Part shown: positions 7,869 to 18,694 of the stretch, in pieces | Position numbering within the stretch: position 1 is the stretch's first letter | Layout: the number at the start of each line of letters is the position of its first letter | Assembly (NCBI RefSeq): GCF_964026405.1 | Contig: NZ_OZ032146.1 | Coordinates: 248,001 to 312,000 of the forward strand | Reading direction: 5' to 3' | Origin: Candidatus Tisiphia endosymbiont of Dascillus cervinus | GTDB taxonomy: Bacteria > Pseudomonadota > Alphaproteobacteria > Rickettsiales > Rickettsiaceae | Length of the DNA: 64,000 nucleotides | The notes under the pieces: generated by a model | The model's database searches: none | What the model was told of the DNA's origin: nothing | What the model saw: the letters and a program-made list of their open reading frames with translations, nothing else | Program-made: the position numbers and the translations under genes

Positions 7869-10118
7869 TTAATTAAAATACTTACGCTCCTTAGTTACAA
7901 CTTCATCTTCATTAGAGGAGGCTGTTTTGTTATTTTGCCATTTCTTTGCAGATTCGCGTTTATTACCATTATTATCGCTGTTATCTTTATAAGACTCAGA
8001 TTTTTGATTACTTGTAACGTCCTGAGTAACTTTAGCATCGATATTTTTTATGGTTAATTTTGCTTTGCCTTTATTGTCAAAACCAATAAGTTTAACTTTT
8101 ACTATATCTCCATGTTTTAAAACACTAGATACAGATTCGATACGTTCTTTTGAAATCTCACTAATATGTATGAATCCATCACGATTACCTAAATAATTGA
8201 TAAACGCTCCAGAGTCTAATATTTTAACAACAGTTCCATTGAATATGCCGCCTATTTCAGGATCAAAAGCAATTGACTTAATTTTTTCGACAGCCATATC
8301 TAGCTTCTCTTTGCCTATAGCCGAAACAGTTACATTGCCATCGTCGCTTATGTCAATTTTAGCCGATGTCATATCACAAATTTCGCGTATTACTTTGCCA
8401 CCCGACCCTATGACGTCTCTAATTTTATCTTTATCAATTTTAAAACTTTGAATACAAGGTGCATACTGGCTAATATGGTTATTGGTTTTATTAATAGTCT
8501 TATCCATTTCTTGTAAAATATGAACAAGACCAAGCTTTGCTTGAACTAAAACATGCTTCATTATTTCAAACGTTACTCCAGATATTTTTATATCCATTTG
8601 TAATGCGGTTATGCCGTGTGTGCCACCAGCTACTTTAAAATCCATATCTCCAAGATGATCTTCATCCCCCATAATATCGGATAATACTACAAACTTATCA
8701 CCTTCTTTTATCAAACCCATAGCAATACCTGCTATAGGAGTTGTGATGGGTACTCCAGCATCCATCAGAGCCATTGAGCTACCACAAATAGTAGCCATAG
8801 ATGACGAACCATTACAGGAGGTAATTTCTGACACTACTCTAATAGAATAAGGGAACTGTTCTTTAGTTGGCAACATACGGTTAATGGCTCTCCATGCTAG
8901 TTTGCCATGACCTATCTCTCTGCGACCAGGAGCTCTTACTGGGGTTGCTTCGCCTACTGAATAAGGAGGGAAAATATAGTTAAGCATAAAACGCTCTTTA
9001 TATTCCCCGTCTAAACTATCAACAATTTGTTCATCTTGACCAGTACCTAGTGTAGTGACTACTAAACTTTGTGTTTCTCCTCTAGTAAATAAGCTTGAAC
9101 CATGTGTTTTTGGCAGTATCGCAACCTCACAAGCAATGTTTCTTATATCTGTTGGTTTTCTACCATCTATACGAATATTTCTCTTTAATACGTCATGACG
9201 TAGTACATCTGATTCTACTTCTTTAAGAGCGAACTCAATCTGAGCATTAGTAAGATTATTATTAGCAATATCTTCGGCAAAATGTCGCTTAATTATATCA
9301 GAAACATGCTTTACCGCTAAGACCCTTTCTTGTTTTGATTTGATAGAAAAAGCATGCTGAATATCTTCTGATGCGATGCTTCTAATTTGTTCCTTTAAGC
9401 TAGTAGGGAATAAATCGGTAAGCTGTAATTTAGGTTTCCCAGCAATATTTACTAAGTCATTAATCAATTCAATTACAGGCTGTAATGCCTTGTGACCAAA
9501 CTCAATAGCTTCCAACATTTTTTCTTCGGACAATAGATCAGCTTCAGACTCAACCATCATAACTGACGTCTTAGTGCCTGCCACTACTAAGTCTAATTTA
9601 CTATCCTTTAATTGACTAAATGAAGGGTTTAATATGAATTGATCATTTATCAAACCAACTCTGCTAGCTGCTACTATATCTTGATAGGGTGCATTAGACA
9701 AAGCCAATGCAGCCGATGCTCCAATAATTGCTAATATATCCGTATTACATTCAGGATCGTATGAAAGAACAGTACATATTACTTGTGTTTCATTAAGAAA
9801 GGCTGGGTGGAATAATGGTCTAATCGGTCTGTCGATCAAGCGTGAGACTAATACTTCTTTTTCTGACCCTTTACCTTCTCTTTTAAAAAATCCTCCAGGT
9901 ATTTTACCAGCAGCAAATGCCATTTCTTTGTAGTGTACAGTAAGAGGAAAGAATCCTATCCCTTCTTTTACTTCTTTGCTACTCACGGCAGTACATAATA
10001 AAACACTTCCTCCCATTTTTACCATAACTGCTCCATCAGCTTGACGAGCAATTTTACCAGTAGTTAATTCTAGTCGTTTCCCACCTAATTCTATCGTTTT
10101 TGTTATTTCTTCAAACAT
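7869..10118 (-). CDS. pnp: polyribonucleotide nucleotidyltransferase (PNPase)
   Basis: A 749-residue 3'-5' phosphorolytic exoribonuclease and RNA degradosome component. It has two RNase PH-like domains (roughly residues 10-225 and 325-540), a KH domain with the [10 protein letters not shown] loop near residue 565 and an S1 domain ([16 protein letters not shown]) from about residue 625. The C-terminal ~50 residues are a low-complexity, Asn/Lys/Ser-rich tail. It follows rpsO on the same strand after a hairpin, the classical rpsO-pnp order. Confidence 0.97.
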   Translation of the reverse strand: MFEEITKTIELGGKRLELTTGKIARQADGAVMVKMGGSVLLCTAVSSKEVKEGIGFFPLTVHYKEMAFAAGKIPGGFFKREGKGSEKEVLVSRLIDRPIRPLFHPAFLNETQVICTVLSYDPECNTDILAIIGASAALALSNAPYQDIVAASRVGLINDQFILNPSFSQLKDSKLDLVVAGTKTSVMMVESEADLLSEEKMLEAIEFGHKALQPVIELINDLVNIAGKPKLQLTDLFPTSLKEQIRSIASEDIQHAFSIKSKQERVLAVKHVSDIIKRHFAEDIANNNLTNAQIEFALKEVESDVLRHDVLKRNIRIDGRKPTDIRNIACEVAILPKTHGSSLFTRGETQSLVVTTLGTGQDEQIVDSLDGEYKERFMLNYIFPPYSVGEATPVRAPGRREIGHGKLAWRAINRMLPTKEQFPYSIRVVSEITSCNGSSSMATICGSSMALMDAGVPITTPIAGIAMGLIKEGDKFVVLSDIMGDEDHLGDMDFKVAGGTHGITALQMDIKISGVTFEIMKHVLVQAKLGLVHILQEMDKTINKTNNHISQYAPCIQSFKIDKDKIRDVIGSGGKVIREICDMTSAKIDISDDGNVTVSAIGKEKLDMAVEKIKSIAFDPEIGGIFNGTVVKILDSGAFINYLGNRDGFIHISEISKERIESVSSVLKHGDIVKVKLIGFDNKGKAKLTIKNIDAKVTQDVTSNQKSESYKDNSDNNGNKRESAKKWQNNKTASSNEDEVVTKERKYFN

Positions 10119-10142
10119 TCTTATTCCTTATTTAATGAACAA

Positions 10143-10180
10143 AAAACCCGGCTAAAATTTTGATTTTTTAACCGGGCTTT
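10143..10180 (-). terminator. rpsO-pnp intergenic hairpin terminator
   Basis: On the minus strand a GC-rich stem (AGCCCGGTTAAAA with TTTTAGCCGGGTT) is followed immediately by TTTTTT. It lies a few bases after the rpsO stop and before pnp, the position where rpsO-pnp operons carry an attenuating terminator or RNase III site, so some readthrough into pnp is expected. Confidence 0.85.
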
Positions 10181-10183
10181 ATT

Positions 10184-10453
10184 TTACTTTCTTATTCCTA
10201 GTTTATTAATCAACGACAAATATCTGCTTAGACTTTGCTTCTTGATATAATCCAACAATCGACGCCTACGACCAACTAACATCAATAATCCTCTTCTCGA
10301 AGAATAATCTTTGTGATTAGTTTTAAAATGCCCTGTTAAGTTATTGATTCTTTCAGTTAGAATTGCACATTGCACTTCACTAGAACCAGTATCGTTTTCT
10401 TTAGTAGCATATTCTGTAATTAATTGCTGCTTACGCTGTGCTGTAATCGACAT
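10184..10453 (-). CDS. rpsO: 30S ribosomal protein S15
   Basis: An 89-residue primary rRNA-binding protein of the 30S platform, binding the central domain of 16S rRNA. The conserved block includes [37 protein letters not shown] and [13 protein letters not shown]. Two ATGs are adjacent; I take the second (10453) because GGAG lies seven bases ahead of it and the family starts MSIT. The start overlaps the end of truB by 23 bases, so translation is probably coupled. Confidence 0.97.
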   Translation of the reverse strand: MSITAQRKQQLITEYATKENDTGSSEVQCAILTERINNLTGHFKTNHKDYSSRRGLLMLVGRRRRLLDYIKKQSLSRYLSLINKLGIRK

Positions 10454-11372
10454 CATTAATCTCCACGTTTATTTTTATTAGGTTAAATACTCGGAAAGAA
10501 TTAAAGCAATTTTCACTCAAGCTACCAATTGCTAAGAGAGAGTCATGATACCGAATCCAAATTAATTCAATATTTTCAGGATAATCAAAATAGCATTTCT
10601 GACCATGAATGATTTTCTTAGCTTGGTCAGTAGTAGCATCAAGCACCAGGATGTCGTCCAGTACTGCTTCAATCTTTATAGCTTTTTCTGCGAGAAACTG
10701 TTTCATTTCTTGCTTTTGTATATCAAGTTCTGTTAATTTAATAGCATTGCATGCTGCAAATATTCCAACTTTAGTACGCTGTAATTCTACCACAAATCCT
10801 AAACTTTGCAAGGATAAAGTAATATCTTCTGCTAGAGTCCTTACATAAGTCCCTTTAGAGCATTCAACCTTATAGGTAGCTTGATTATTTTGGTGATTGA
10901 AATTAAGACATTCTAAATTATATATTTCAATATTTCGAGGAGTTAATTCTACTACCAAATCTTCTCGTGCTAACTTATAAGATCTAATACCGTTAACTTT
11001 TATAGCAGAAAAGGCAGGAGGACGTTGTTTTATTGTACCTATGAATTTTTTACATATATTATGGCAATCAATTGAAGTAGGAATATTATCAGTAACCTTT
11101 ATTATTTTTCCTGAAGCATCTGCTGTATCAGTTTGCCTACCAAACTGTACCGTAAAAATGTAAGTTTTCTTTGCATCTACTAGAACTCGTACTAGTTTTG
11201 TTGCTTCACCAATTGCCAAAGGTAATACACCTTCAGCTTCAACATCCAAAGTCCCACAATGACCAACTTTAGCCCCTAAAAGGTTTTTCTTAATGATAGA
11301 AACAAGCTTTGCTGAGCTTATGCCTTTAGGTTTATAAATATTAAGCCAGCAATTATTAAGGTAAAACGTCAT
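10431..11372 (-). CDS. truB: tRNA pseudouridine(55) synthase
   Basis: A 313-residue enzyme that makes pseudouridine 55 in the T-loop of tRNAs. The N-terminal [11 protein letters not shown] motif and the catalytic Asp in [19 protein letters not shown] are present; [16 protein letters not shown] is the conserved substrate-binding block around residue 170. The gene leads a truB-rpsO-pnp transcript and its 3' end overlaps rpsO. Confidence 0.95.
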   Translation of the reverse strand: MTFYLNNCWLNIYKPKGISSAKLVSIIKKNLLGAKVGHCGTLDVEAEGVLPLAIGEATKLVRVLVDAKKTYIFTVQFGRQTDTADASGKIIKVTDNIPTSIDCHNICKKFIGTIKQRPPAFSAIKVNGIRSYKLAREDLVVELTPRNIEIYNLECLNFNHQNNQATYKVECSKGTYVRTLAEDITLSLQSLGFVVELQRTKVGIFAACNAIKLTELDIQKQEMKQFLAEKAIKIEAVLDDILVLDATTDQAKKIIHGQKCYFDYPENIELIWIRYHDSLLAIGSLSENCFNSFRVFNLIKINVEINDVDYSTA

Positions 11373-11572
11373 TTGTTCGGTTATTTACGAATATTGTTAG
11401 CATAAGAGTAGTTTAAATCTTAGCATAATCCTATCCTATGAAAAAAACACTGTTTTTCTTACAAAAAAGCACTTTGTATATCAAAATATATATTGTATAT
11501 ATAGAATGTTATGATAAAATAGAAATGATAGGCTAACTATATATTAAACGTAAACTTAAAGATATTTGCAAT

Positions 11573-13117
11573 ATGTATCTTTGTTTTTTTATTAGCAAAG
11601 CTTTTGGTAGCTTATCATATGAGGTTTATCATTTTCCTAAGGATAAGAAGCTTAGAATTAAGTTGGAATTTACTTCTCCTAATTCAAATCAAACAGAATT
11701 ATATATTCCTCATCAAGTTTGGGGACATGATTTGTCTAATCAAATAAAAAATATTCATGTAGAAAATGGTGTTTTTATAAAAAATGCTAATAAAATAACG
11801 CATAAACCCAATCAAAAGATTATTGTATGGTATGATATATTGAATACTCAAGAAAAACTTGGATCAAGCTATTATACTTACATAATCGACCAGGGATTTT
11901 ATTTTTTATATAAGTTTGCCTTAATATGCCCCAAATTATATACAAACGGCGAAAGTATAGATGTAGATATTAAATTTGCTAGTCATAATGATGTATTTAC
12001 TAATTTTGGCAATATTGCTGCTAATAAAATACAAAAGCTTAATCTTACTGCAGATAACTTAATTTCAAAGGGATTTGCTATATCTGGAAACCATAGTATC
12101 TTACAAAATGTAAATTATAAGGGTAACAACATAATATTTTTTAGTATAGATACCAAATCACAGGAAAGATTAACAAAACTTTTGTATGAAATAATAAATG
12201 CTCAAGAGAGATTCTTTGAAACAAAGAATAATGATAATTTGTTTGTATTCATAAATAACCATAGAAAACATAATAGTTTCTATGGTACTTTAATTGGCGG
12301 TAATACTGTTCTGTATCTATTACCTGAGAAGTTTAATGTAAATGATTTTAATATTAAGCACCTACTGGCACATGAAAATTTGCATAAGTGGATAGGCAAT
12401 ACTCTGATAAAGGAAAAAGAGGAAACGCTATATAAGTGGTTTACAGAAGGATTTACACAGTATTTTACTGACAAGATTAATTTAACTAATGGAATTGTAA
12501 CATTTGAAGAATATTTAGGGAACTATAACAAGATTTTACAAAAATATTATACCTCTCCTTACTTATTATTTGATAATGAAACTATATCAAAATTATATTG
12601 GGATAATGCTCTAGCTAGCGAGTTACCATATGACAGAGGCTATATAATAGCATCTGTACTAGATATAAAAATACAAAATCTAACTAATACTCAGTTTAGT
12701 TTAGATAATCTTATAAAAACAATAGTGGCAAATCATATTCATAATAAAAAAGAGAAATTCACTACCTCAATTATGAGGCAATATATTAACAATATTACCA
12801 AAAATAACTTGAAACGTACAGTTAATAAATTTGTAAAATATGGTAATTTTGATTTAAGTAATTTCTTAAATAACTCAAAATTACATTATAAAAAAATTGC
12901 CATAAATGATTATGGGTTTGATATTACAAATTTTCAAAAGATAGTTAGCAACTTAAAAAAGGATAGTACAGCATATAAAGCTGGGCTACGTAATAATGAT
13001 AAATTCAAGAAAATTCATATTTCACAAAAAAATCAAGAAGCTGTAGCGGAAATAACCATTGAACTAATTAATGGAAGATTAATAAAAATTCCTGAATATA
13101 CCAGTATTTATAAGTAG
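11573..13117 (+). CDS. M61 (glycyl aminopeptidase) family metallopeptidase with C-terminal PDZ
   Basis: A 514-residue zinc peptidase. The zinc motif is HENLH (HExxH) in LLAHENLHKWIGN near residue 266, followed by WFTEGFTQYFTDK carrying the third-ligand Glu, as in M1/M61 enzymes. A PDZ-like domain occupies the last ~70 residues (ending KKDSTAYKAGLRNNDKF and so on). The N-terminus looks short for a signal peptide; codons back to an ATT at 11543 are open and would add a basic, hydrophobic lead (IKRKLKDICNMYLCFF), so the true start may be upstream and the protein exported. Substrate unknown. Confidence 0.85.
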   Translation: MYLCFFISKAFGSLSYEVYHFPKDKKLRIKLEFTSPNSNQTELYIPHQVWGHDLSNQIKNIHVENGVFIKNANKITHKPNQKIIVWYDILNTQEKLGSSYYTYIIDQGFYFLYKFALICPKLYTNGESIDVDIKFASHNDVFTNFGNIAANKIQKLNLTADNLISKGFAISGNHSILQNVNYKGNNIIFFSIDTKSQERLTKLLYEIINAQERFFETKNNDNLFVFINNHRKHNSFYGTLIGGNTVLYLLPEKFNVNDFNIKHLLAHENLHKWIGNTLIKEKEETLYKWFTEGFTQYFTDKINLTNGIVTFEEYLGNYNKILQKYYTSPYLLFDNETISKLYWDNALASELPYDRGYIIASVLDIKIQNLTNTQFSLDNLIKTIVANHIHNKKEKFTTSIMRQYINNITKNNLKRTVNKFVKYGNFDLSNFLNNSKLHYKKIAINDYGFDITNFQKIVSNLKKDSTAYKAGLRNNDKFKKIHISQKNQEAVAEITIELINGRLIKIPEYTSIYK

Positions 13118-13120
13118 ACA

Positions 13121-13225
13121 GGATTATCAAAAGCTAAAAAACAGAAACTTGATTTTAATGAATTATTATTGAGCGGTACAAAATTTGATCAACTAGAAAT
13201 CAAGAGAGTGAGGGAAAAGACTTGA
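13121..13225 (+). pseudogene. possible remnant of a toxin-antitoxin module
   Basis: A 34-codon stretch without a start (GLSKAKKQKLDFNELLL then SGTKFDQLEIKRVREKT) resembles the C-terminal tail of small rickettsial antitoxins. Just after it, in another phase, IRYLLVQG (around 13230) recalls the MRYLLDT opening of a PIN toxin. Both are too short and degraded for certainty. Confidence 0.35.
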
Positions 13226-13318
13226 GTGATAAGATATCTTCTAGTACAGGGCATTTAAACATTGCAGCTTATCTAGCCATATTATATAATAATTATCTTA
13301 AAAATTGTTTCGGTATTT

Positions 13319-15964
13319 ATGAACAAATGGATCTATTATTTTGGTACTAACGGTGGGGAAGGCAATGCTCAAATGAAAGACATACTCGGTAGTAAAGGAG
13401 CTGGTCTTGCTGAAATGTCTAACTTAAATTTACCTATTCCCGATGGTTTTACTATTACTACAGAACTTTGTAATTATTTTTATAAAAATAATTACAATTT
13501 GCCTGAAAATTTTAATAAGGATTTAGCGGTAGCTGTTAAAAATTTAGAAAATGCTACTGGTAAGATTTTTGGGGATCATAAAAATCCACTACTACTATCC
13601 GTCCGTTCAGGTTCAAGAGCCTCTATGCCCGGCATGATGGATACTATACTTAATCTTGGGTATAATGATCAAGTTTGCGATGTGCTATCCAGTACTGGAA
13701 ATGAAATTTTTGCTCTTGACAGCTACCGAAGATTCTTAGAAATGTACGGATCAATAGTATTATCCGTTTCAAACGGATTATTTAAGAATGCATTTGAAAT
13801 GCATAAGAGCAAATGTAATATTTATCAAGAGAATGAAATTACTGGGGATTTCCTAAGAATAATAGTTGAAGAGTTTAAAAAGATAATCTTTAATCATTGT
13901 GGTGAATCGTTTTTTGATCCATATACACAACTAGAAGAATCAATAAAAGCCGTATTAAAATCTTGGACAAGTGATAGAGCAATAACTTATAGAAAGCTAC
14001 ATAATATACCCAATGATTGGGGTACAGCGATTAATGTACAGTCAATGGTTTTTGGTAATCAAAACAATAATTCTGCAACAGGAGTAGTATTTTCACGTTG
14101 CCCTGCAACTGGTGAAAATAAGCTTTTTGGTGAATATCTAGTAAACGCCCAAGGTGAAGATGTAGTGTCAGGGACAAGAACCCCAAGCCCTATTATGTCA
14201 AACGATCATATTCCTGATTGCTCAATGCAAACAGTTATGCCACAAATATTTGATCAATTACAGAAAATTTGTAAGAAGTTAGAACTACATTACTTGGATA
14301 TACAAGATATAGAATTCACCGTGGAAAACGGTAAGTTCTATGTCTTGCAAACACGTACTGCTAAAAGAACAGCTTTAGCCAGTATTAAAATTGCCACGGA
14401 TATGGTACAAGAAGGATTGATTACTAAACAACAAGCAATAATGCGTGTAGATCCGGAATCTCTAACTCAGCTTTTGCACACGGCTATTGATTATAGCAAT
14501 ACTCTAAGCCTCATTGCTAAAGGACTGCCAGCATCTCCTGGGGCTGCCACTGGTATAGTAGTTTTTTCTCCATATGATGCCGAGAAAATGTCGCATCACC
14601 ATAAAGTAATTTTGGTACGCCATGATACTAGTCCTGAAGATATAAATGGTATGTATGTTTCAGCCGGTATTCTTACAGCTAGAGGAGGAATGACATCACA
14701 TGCGGCTGTAGTCGCTAGAGGATTAGGAAAACCATGTGTTTGCGGGGCAAGTGATGTGGTAATAGATGAAAAAAAACAGCTCTTTAAAATAGGGGAAACT
14801 ATCATTAATTATGGTGACTTAATAACTATAGATGGTGGAACAGGAAAAATTTTTTTAGGGGAAGTACCACTTATTCAGCCTAGTTTTACTAAGGAATTGC
14901 AAACAATTCTAGATTGGGCAGATGAATTTGCTACTTTAAAAGTTAGAGCCAATGCTGAAACTATTTTAGACGCTGGTGTTTCCATGAAATTTGGGGCGTG
15001 TGGAATTGGACTATGTAGAACAGAACATATGTTTTTTGACCCTGATAAAATTCCATTAGTACGAGAAATGATAATTGCTCCTGATATAGAACGGAGAAAA
15101 CATGCGATAAATAAATTATTGCCCTTGCAAATTCGAGATTTTAAGGCATTATTTCGAATTATGCATGGTAAAGTCGTAAATATAAGACTGCTTGACCCTC
15201 CTTTACATGAATTTTTGCCAACAACAGAGATTGATAAAAGAAACTTAGCAGATGTTATGAATCTACCTTTAGCTGTTGTGGAACAACGTTTGCACGCATT
15301 ATATGAAGTGAACCCCATGCTTGGACATAGAGGATGTCGCCTAGGTATTTCTTATCCTGAGATTTATCAAATGCAAATAATGGCAATTTTTACTGCTATC
15401 AGAGAATTGCAAATTGAAGAAAATATAAATATTGTTCTAGAGTTAATGATTCCTTTAATCAGTGACGTTAATGAGCTAAAAGCTTTAAAGATACATATAC
15501 AAGATGTGATCATTGACATGGAAAATACTAACCAATGTAAGTTTGATTTTACTCTTGGTACTATGATCGAGCTACCAAGAGCTGCTTTAAAAGCTGGAGA
15601 AATTGCCAAGCAGGTAGATTACTTTAGCTTTGGTACCAACGATTTAACACAAACAACTTACGGCATTTCTAGAGATGATGTAGCGTCATTTTTTCCAGAC
15701 TATTTGGAAAAAAAAATCTTTGCATTTGATCCTTTTAGTAAATTGGATGAGGAAGGGGTTGGTGAGTTAATAGAAACTGCTATACAACGTGGGCTAAAAA
15801 ACAACCCTACATTAAAACTTGGCGTATGCGGAGAACATGCGGGAAATCCTGATTCTATAGAGTTTTTTCATAAAATTGGTTTGCATTATATATCCTGTTC
15901 ACCATACCGTATTCCTATCGCAAGGATTGCTGCAGCTCAAGCGGAAATAAAGAGATGTGGGTAA
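13319..15964 (+). CDS. ppdK: pyruvate, phosphate dikinase
   Basis: An 881-residue enzyme interconverting pyruvate + ATP + Pi with phosphoenolpyruvate + AMP + PPi, important where pyruvate kinase and glycolysis are reduced. It has an ATP-grasp domain (residues ~1-350; LLSVRSGSRASMPGMMDTI), the swivelling domain with the phosphorylated His in GGMTSHAAVVARG (about residue 460), and the PEP-utilising TIM barrel (GIGLCRTEHMFF, GCRLGISYPEIYQMQ, and the catalytic Cys in LGVCGEHAGNPDS). Length is normal. Its last 28 bases overlap the end of the convergent rluC gene. Confidence 0.97.
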   Translation: MNKWIYYFGTNGGEGNAQMKDILGSKGAGLAEMSNLNLPIPDGFTITTELCNYFYKNNYNLPENFNKDLAVAVKNLENATGKIFGDHKNPLLLSVRSGSRASMPGMMDTILNLGYNDQVCDVLSSTGNEIFALDSYRRFLEMYGSIVLSVSNGLFKNAFEMHKSKCNIYQENEITGDFLRIIVEEFKKIIFNHCGESFFDPYTQLEESIKAVLKSWTSDRAITYRKLHNIPNDWGTAINVQSMVFGNQNNNSATGVVFSRCPATGENKLFGEYLVNAQGEDVVSGTRTPSPIMSNDHIPDCSMQTVMPQIFDQLQKICKKLELHYLDIQDIEFTVENGKFYVLQTRTAKRTALASIKIATDMVQEGLITKQQAIMRVDPESLTQLLHTAIDYSNTLSLIAKGLPASPGAATGIVVFSPYDAEKMSHHHKVILVRHDTSPEDINGMYVSAGILTARGGMTSHAAVVARGLGKPCVCGASDVVIDEKKQLFKIGETIINYGDLITIDGGTGKIFLGEVPLIQPSFTKELQTILDWADEFATLKVRANAETILDAGVSMKFGACGIGLCRTEHMFFDPDKIPLVREMIIAPDIERRKHAINKLLPLQIRDFKALFRIMHGKVVNIRLLDPPLHEFLPTTEIDKRNLADVMNLPLAVVEQRLHALYEVNPMLGHRGCRLGISYPEIYQMQIMAIFTAIRELQIEENINIVLELMIPLISDVNELKALKIHIQDVIIDMENTNQCKFDFTLGTMIELPRAALKAGEIAKQVDYFSFGTNDLTQTTYGISRDDVASFFPDYLEKKIFAFDPFSKLDEEGVGELIETAIQRGLKNNPTLKLGVCGEHAGNPDSIEFFHKIGLHYISCSPYRIPIARIAAAQAEIKRCG

Positions 15965-16860
15965 AAATATCCCGGTAAATCTATATTAATTATTATTTCT
16001 TTAGCAAATATTTTCTCCGGTAAGATTATTCTTTTGGCATGTAATAACATTTCCTTGGATAAAGCCATTGCCTCTTGAGTACCATATTTTGTGTCACCTA
16101 TTATGGGACAACCCAGCATTTTCGCATGAAATCGAAGTTGATGCATTCTGCCAGTAAGAGGAGTGAACTCAACTAGAGTCAAACCATTATTTAAGTTTTT
16201 CAGCAATTTATAGCGAGTTATGGCTAATTTGCCATGTTCTTCATCATTTTGTACAGTCTCATACGCCCCTCCCCTATTCTTCCCTATCATACCACTAATT
16301 TCTCCTTCATGTTGCGGAAGGTTACCTAAAACTACTGCAATATAGGTTTTCTGAATATTCTTTTCCTTAAAGGCTTTCACTAATTTTATACTACTCGCAT
16401 AATTTTTAGCGATTAGTAATATACCTGAAGTATCTTTATCTAACCTATGTACTAGTTTTAAATCTGCCCCTTGGCTATTTAAATATTGTAGTGCATCATC
16501 TATAGATAGGCTTATTTTACTACCGCCTTGGGTTGCAAGACCTGATGGCTTATTAATTGCTATAAGCCACTCATCCTGATAAACTAGGTAATCCTTCATT
16601 AACTTACCAGCTAGTATAACTGTCGAACTCGAAAAAACCCTATCAGACACTTTTTGAGGTTCTAAATTTAAACTATCCTCTATAAAAATTTGATCCCCAG
16701 CCTTTATTCGCAAATTTGCCGCTACCTTACAAGAATTAACCATTATCTGTTTAAACCTTAAGGCACGCTCAACCATCCCTTGGGTAAAGCTAGGATATAA
16801 CTTCTTCAAGTAACGATCCAACCTACAAGGTAGTTCTATATCTACATTTAATATTGCCAC
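15937..16860 (-). CDS. rluC: 23S rRNA pseudouridine synthase, RluC/RluD family
   Basis: A 307-residue protein with an N-terminal S4 RNA-binding domain (RLDRYLKKLYPSF, residues ~12-70) and a pseudouridine synthase domain whose catalytic Asp lies in LVHRLDKDTSGILLIAKN (about residue 143). FTPLTGRMHQLRFHAKMLGCPIIGD is the conserved C-terminal block, here given in part. The GTG start overlaps the ctaA stop by one base (TAGTG), so the two genes are translationally coupled. RluC versus RluD cannot be settled by eye. Confidence 0.92.
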   Translation of the reverse strand: MAILNVDIELPCRLDRYLKKLYPSFTQGMVERALRFKQIMVNSCKVAANLRIKAGDQIFIEDSLNLEPQKVSDRVFSSSTVILAGKLMKDYLVYQDEWLIAINKPSGLATQGGSKISLSIDDALQYLNSQGADLKLVHRLDKDTSGILLIAKNYASSIKLVKAFKEKNIQKTYIAVVLGNLPQHEGEISGMIGKNRGGAYETVQNDEEHGKLAITRYKLLKNLNNGLTLVEFTPLTGRMHQLRFHAKMLGCPIIGDTKYGTQEAMALSKEMLLHAKRIILPEKIFAKEIIINIDLPGYFYPHLFISA

Positions 16861-17873
16861 TAGCTACTCTTTAACAAAAAATACCCCCATAATATACATG
16901 ATAATAGTATAATAGCAAAAATCTGATGCACTAAGGTCATTAATATAGGTACTGAATATAAAATAGTAATTATGCCAGCTAACATTTGTAATATCAGCAC
17001 ACCAACAATATAATAAGCAACTTTGTTTAATTTAGGATGCTTGGTTTTTATTAGACTCAACACTAACAAACCAACACTAGTACAAACAATATACGCTCCA
17101 ATTCTATGGATAAACTGAACAAAAACAGCATCACTTAAACTATCTCTACTCAATAGTTTAAAAGCTATTTCTTGAGGTATAAAACTATTCCCCATTAACG
17201 GAAAGCTATTATATACAAGCCCTGCATCAAGACCTGCAACTAGACCACCTAAAAAAATCTGTATATAAACTATAATAATAGTGAATATACAAAAGAATTT
17301 TGCTAAATTTAAACTTATTGTCCGTTCAACTAGTAAAATATCAAAACTATTTTTCATCAGCTGATAGAACAGTAAATTATAGATAATAACTGCAATAACC
17401 AAATGACAAGCTAAACGGAAATGACTGACATATGGCTGCAAAATTAGACCACTTTTCACCATATACCAGCCCATAAATCCTTGGACTGCAAATAATAACG
17501 ATATCGCCAAATATACAGGCAGTAACCTTGTATCAATCCGTCCACGTACAAAAAAATACAGTAATGGTACTAGATACAACAAACCTGCTACTCTGCCAGC
17601 AAAACGGTGAATAAATTCAAGCCAAAAAATAAATTTAAACTCTGAAAGAGTCATATTAGTATTTTTTTGCTTATATTCGACAGATTGTTGATATTTAGCA
17701 AATTCATCCTGCCAATCAGCATTACCCAGCGGGGGAACGACACCTGAAACCGGTTTCCATTCAACAATTGATAAACCAGCATCAGTAAGCCTAGTGAGAC
17801 CTCCTAAAAAAATCATAAATATTACCATGCAGCAGCATACCGCCAACCAACGCTTTACTAATATGTGTGACAT
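16860..17873 (-). CDS. ctaA: haem A synthase (CtaA/COX15)
   Basis: A 337-residue inner-membrane enzyme with about eight transmembrane helices that oxidises haem O to haem A for aa3-type cytochrome oxidase. The paired haem-ligand histidines are visible: EFIHRFAGRVAG, HFRLACHL, QFIHRIGAY and LVHQIFAI. The loop GLSIVEWKPVSGVVPP and GLDAGLVYNSFPLM are family signatures. I start at the ATG 17873 rather than the upstream TTG. It is followed directly by rluC. Confidence 0.95.
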   Translation of the reverse strand: MSHILVKRWLAVCCCMVIFMIFLGGLTRLTDAGLSIVEWKPVSGVVPPLGNADWQDEFAKYQQSVEYKQKNTNMTLSEFKFIFWLEFIHRFAGRVAGLLYLVPLLYFFVRGRIDTRLLPVYLAISLLFAVQGFMGWYMVKSGLILQPYVSHFRLACHLVIAVIIYNLLFYQLMKNSFDILLVERTISLNLAKFFCIFTIIIVYIQIFLGGLVAGLDAGLVYNSFPLMGNSFIPQEIAFKLLSRDSLSDAVFVQFIHRIGAYIVCTSVGLLVLSLIKTKHPKLNKVAYYIVGVLILQMLAGIITILYSVPILMTLVHQIFAIILLSCILWGYFLLKSS

Positions 17874-17912
17874 AAAACCTAAACTCAATGCTCTGTATAA
17901 TTTTGAAGACTA

Positions 17913-18599
17913 TTATACAACAGGCGGTTTTTTATTATAATTAAAACTAATCGCAAATAAGGTGTAAATTGGGTTAAGCCAACCAGTAGCTGTAATGTCT
18001 AAGTTATCTCTATCTATGGTAATTGCCATATCAGCTCCAGGACTATCTGGGTCATATATATGAAAAGTTATCGTTTTTTCTTGTAATATATATTTATATG
18101 CTACTACTTGATGGTGTTGGATTATATTTAACCATGTTTTAGGATTAAAAAAACTTGCTTTTGCTCTAATTAACCCAACTAAGACAGGAGTATCTGTATC
18201 AATTGTTTGCATAATAATAGGATACTGATTACTTAATTCTTTTGCATCAGTACTTTTGGCAGTAAACATAAATCTAAAATAATTAAACAAAGCTTTTACG
18301 GTGAGACTAGCCACTTGGCAATTTATTATAAAGGTAAACATTTGAGGATCAGTTTTTATACTTGGAGTAATGTTGTTTTTAGGTGTTACAATTTTATACT
18401 TATAGTATAAGATTGATGCTAAAGACATACCACCACATAAGCCATTTTTTGCATTCCCTACTGGAATACCATACCAGTAAATAACATAGGATTCAAATTT
18501 GTTTGTAAAACGGAATGTATATTGTTCTAGAGTAAAATCTTTAACCTGATGTTCTTTTGTAAAATTCATTAGATTATTGTGTGAATTTTGGACTGTCAT
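17913..18599 (-). CDS. uncharacterised protein with papain-like Cys/His/Asp pattern
   Basis: A 228-residue protein I do not recognise as a named family. It holds NGLCGGMSLASILYY (Cys at the head of a helix, about residue 54), then far downstream HHQVVAYKYI (His, about 170) and HIYDPDSPGADMAI (Asp), an order and spacing like a papain/C39-type cysteine peptidase. There is no signal peptide or membrane segment. I start at the ATG 18599 with TAAGGT upstream; a TTG at 18635 would add 12 residues. It may be an effector or housekeeping peptidase; activity is inference. An 18-bp-stem hairpin lies immediately upstream. Confidence 0.6.
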   Translation of the reverse strand: MTVQNSHNNLMNFTKEHQVKDFTLEQYTFRFTNKFESYVIYWYGIPVGNAKNGLCGGMSLASILYYKYKIVTPKNNITPSIKTDPQMFTFIINCQVASLTVKALFNYFRFMFTAKSTDAKELSNQYPIIMQTIDTDTPVLVGLIRAKASFFNPKTWLNIIQHHQVVAYKYILQEKTITFHIYDPDSPGADMAITIDRDNLDITATGWLNPIYTLFAISFNYNKKPPVV

Positions 18600-18643
18600 A
18601 TTGTACCTTATTAAATTAATAATGTAAGAGAGCAATTCCTTTT

Positions 18644-18685
18644 AATATCATTAGTTTTAGATTAGAGTCTAAAACTAATGATATT
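18644..18685. terminator. strong 18-bp perfect hairpin between proS and the Cys-rich-motif gene
   Basis: The arms AATATCATTAGTTTTAGA and TCTAAAACTAATGATATT pair perfectly around a six-base loop. It lies downstream of proS and upstream of the minus-strand gene ending at 17913. There is no strong U-run on the minus strand, so it may be a terminator, an mRNA-end protector, or a leader structure. Confidence 0.6.
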
Positions 18686-18694
18686 TTATATATT

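Noticed and set aside
14875-15318. 147-codon minus-strand open frame
   Set aside because: Antisense to the conserved PEP-binding barrel of ppdK; no motif or ribosome site.
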